Below are positions 62,660 to 64,000 of a DNA stretch of 64,000 bases, piece after piece (the stretch's first letter is position 1; every line of letters begins with the position of its first letter). The position numbers and the translations under genes were made by a program. This DNA is from Marinobacter halotolerans (lineage in GTDB: Bacteria; Pseudomonadota; Gammaproteobacteria; Pseudomonadales; Oleiphilaceae), in contig NZ_VMHP01000002.1 in NCBI RefSeq assembly GCF_008795985.1, positions 310,001-374,000 of the forward strand, given 5' to 3'. The notes under the pieces are model-generated. The model made no database searches and was not told the origin of the DNA. It saw only the letters and a program-made list of their open reading frames with translations.

Positions 62660-64000
62660 GTGACTGACGTCTACAGCCAGAAGGCCAGAGCTTTCTATGA
62701 CCAGTACCAGTCGCTTACCTTCGAACAGGTTCACCAAGACTGGCTCTCCTTCCTTGGCGATAAATCAGGCCTTGCTCTGGATGTCGGCGCAGGCAGCGGT
62801 CGCGATGCCAGCGCCCTTTCAGCGCGGGGCTGGGACGTTGTCGCGGTGGAGCCTGCCGCTGGCTTACGAGAGTTGGGGCAGGACGCCACTCGCAGCCAGA
62901 GCATTCATTGGGTAGACGATCAGTTACCCGATCTAGGTAAGATCCGGCAGCTCAGCTATCGCTTCGATCTCATTCTTGTTTCCGCCGTCTGGATGCATAT
63001 CCCGCCCTCTGATCGTGAACGTGCTTTTCGAATCCTGACTGAGCTTTTGGCACCGGGTGGCATGCTGGTGATTACGCTCCGGCATGGGCCCGGTGATGGC
63101 GAACGGCTTTTTTACGATGTCAGTAGGGAAGAGCTGGAGGGTTTTGCCAAGCGCCGGGCACTGATCCCGCTTCCGTTGCCGGTTGGGCGCAATAAGGATG
63201 AGCTTCAGAGGGACGAAGTTTCCTGGGAGACCCTGGCATTTCGGTTGGCGGACGACGGCACAGGTGCATTGCCGACCATCCGTCACATCATCGTTAATGA
63301 TAATAAGTCCTCGACTTACAAGTTGGGTTTGCTGCGAACCCTTGTCCGGATTGCTGACGGAGCGCCCGGCTTGGCGCTTAAGCGTACTGATGACTGGGTG
63401 GATATTCCGCTTGGGGCGGTCGGACTGTTCTGGATTATGCTCTATCACCCCTTGGTTCTACGGCATCAACTGAGGCAAGCGCCAGGTAGTCGTGGCTATG
63501 GCTTTGCCACCGCGGATTTCTTCAAGCTGCAGAATTTCATGCCTCTGGATTTCAGAGTGGGTATGGCGCTGTCGGCAGATGTTGCTCCGGTAGTCCTTCG
63601 TGCTATCCGGGATGCTTGCTCGACCATTCTCAAGAATCCCGCACATTTTACGACCTGGCCCGGCAGTAACCGTCCGATCTTCGAGGGCGGTTCGGCCAGA
63701 ATGACCATCAAGAAGGCACCAGCGCGTTTGGACAAAGCAACGCTTTCCCGTTTTGGTACCTTCCGTGTTCCTTCATTTCTCTGGGATGCATTCAGTCGCT
63801 ATGCGTGCTGGATTGAGCCTGCGATTGTTAATGAATGGATTGATTTGATGGGTAGCTGGGATCTGCGTTACCGCATTGATGACTATCATCGTGGTTTGCA
63901 GTGGGTTGAAGGTCGTCGCGATACGTCAGTTGTTCGCCAAATGATTAACCAGCAGCTCCAGACAGGCAGGGTGGAGTGTGTGTGGACGGCCAAAAATCTC
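62660..64000 (+). CDS. SAM methyltransferase with probable C-terminal HNH nuclease (partial)
   Basis: An open frame of 447 codons from GTG 62660 to the window edge. Residues about 40-155 are a class I methyltransferase domain (ALDVGAGSGRDASAL, motif I; VVAVEPA; LILVSAVWMHI; LLAPGGMLVITLRHG). The rest is a separate domain with FATADFF, FRVPSFLWDAF and, at the edge, CVWTAKNL, the usual first Cys segment of an HNH zinc-finger nuclease. The fusion recurs in defence islands by recollection only. The start GTG has GGTGGAA 10 nt upstream. The nuclease half lies beyond the window. Confidence 0.75.
   Translation, partial: MTDVYSQKARAFYDQYQSLTFEQVHQDWLSFLGDKSGLALDVGAGSGRDASALSARGWDVVAVEPAAGLRELGQDATRSQSIHWVDDQLPDLGKIRQLSYRFDLILVSAVWMHIPPSDRERAFRILTELLAPGGMLVITLRHGPGDGERLFYDVSREELEGFAKRRALIPLPLPVGRNKDELQRDEVSWETLAFRLADDGTGALPTIRHIIVNDNKSSTYKLGLLRTLVRIADGAPGLALKRTDDWVDIPLGAVGLFWIMLYHPLVLRHQLRQAPGSRGYGFATADFFKLQNFMPLDFRVGMALSADVAPVVLRAIRDACSTILKNPAHFTTWPGSNRPIFEGGSARMTIKKAPARLDKATLSRFGTFRVPSFLWDAFSRYACWIEPAIVNEWIDLMGSWDLRYRIDDYHRGLQWVEGRRDTSVVRQMINQQLQTGRVECVWTAKNL

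Noticed and set aside
42862..64000. Integrase, transposase or phage genes bounding the accessory blocks
   Set aside because: Looked for and not seen; island status rests on composition, tRNA proximity and gene content only.

Overview
The window reads as a chromosomal segment of a marine-type gammaproteobacterium, most likely Marinobacter or a close relative. This is inferred from protein family resemblance and gene content (ilvGM with an IlvL-type leader, mutS-fdxA, a LexA-box recA, an initiator tRNA with gammaproteobacterial features, FabG4-type reductase beside a FadI-type thiolase). No database search was possible. Most of the DNA is GC-rich. Two stretches, about 42.7-48.6 kb and about 57.0-58.9 kb, are visibly AT-richer and look acquired.

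Positions 1 to about 42.5 kb are mainly housekeeping sequence. In order: a proline-racemase-family enzyme; ilvGM with a complete leader-peptide attenuator; an RND efflux pair; a membrane diguanylate cyclase; an amidase; an isoprenylcysteine-methyltransferase-like membrane protein; djlA; alkB; mntP behind a manganese riboswitch; argP and a LysE/ArgO exporter; an orphan ParA; a YhiN-like flavoprotein with PhzF; a PF10118 di-iron-like protein; DegV; a conserved unknown with a RhtB exporter; a large repeat lipoprotein with a secreted partner; fdxA-mutS; pncC; SOS-regulated recA; a DJ-1 family protein; PilZ; a YcbZ-like Lon protease; a two-component pair; a MaoC dehydratase; an AraC regulator; tRNA-Asp and tRNA-Val; FabG4; and an acetyl-CoA acetyltransferase.

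Positions 42.4-48.6 kb form an accessory block directly downstream of an initiator tRNA-Met gene. After the tRNA terminator a 12-bp copy of the tRNA 3' end recurs, followed by a second terminator. Then comes a tightly overlapping six-gene cassette: TerB-like, CxxCxxCC protein, small GTPase, membrane-anchored small protein, and two dynamin-like GTPases. A 5'-nucleotidase and an outer-membrane barrel gene separate this from the next block.

Positions 50.4-64.0 kb form a dense anti-phage defence island. It holds a complete type I restriction-modification system (hsdR-hsdM-hsdS), a retron, McrC-McrB, and a methyltransferase with a probable HNH nuclease that runs off the window. The retron encodes a fused reverse transcriptase-TOPRIM protein. 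It is preceded by a recognisable msr-msd RNA gene with a perfect 13-bp a1/a2 repeat and its own promoter. By architecture, and by remembered sequence features, it belongs with retron Eco2 (Ec67). The retron and the dynamin cassette are the most interesting elements in the window.
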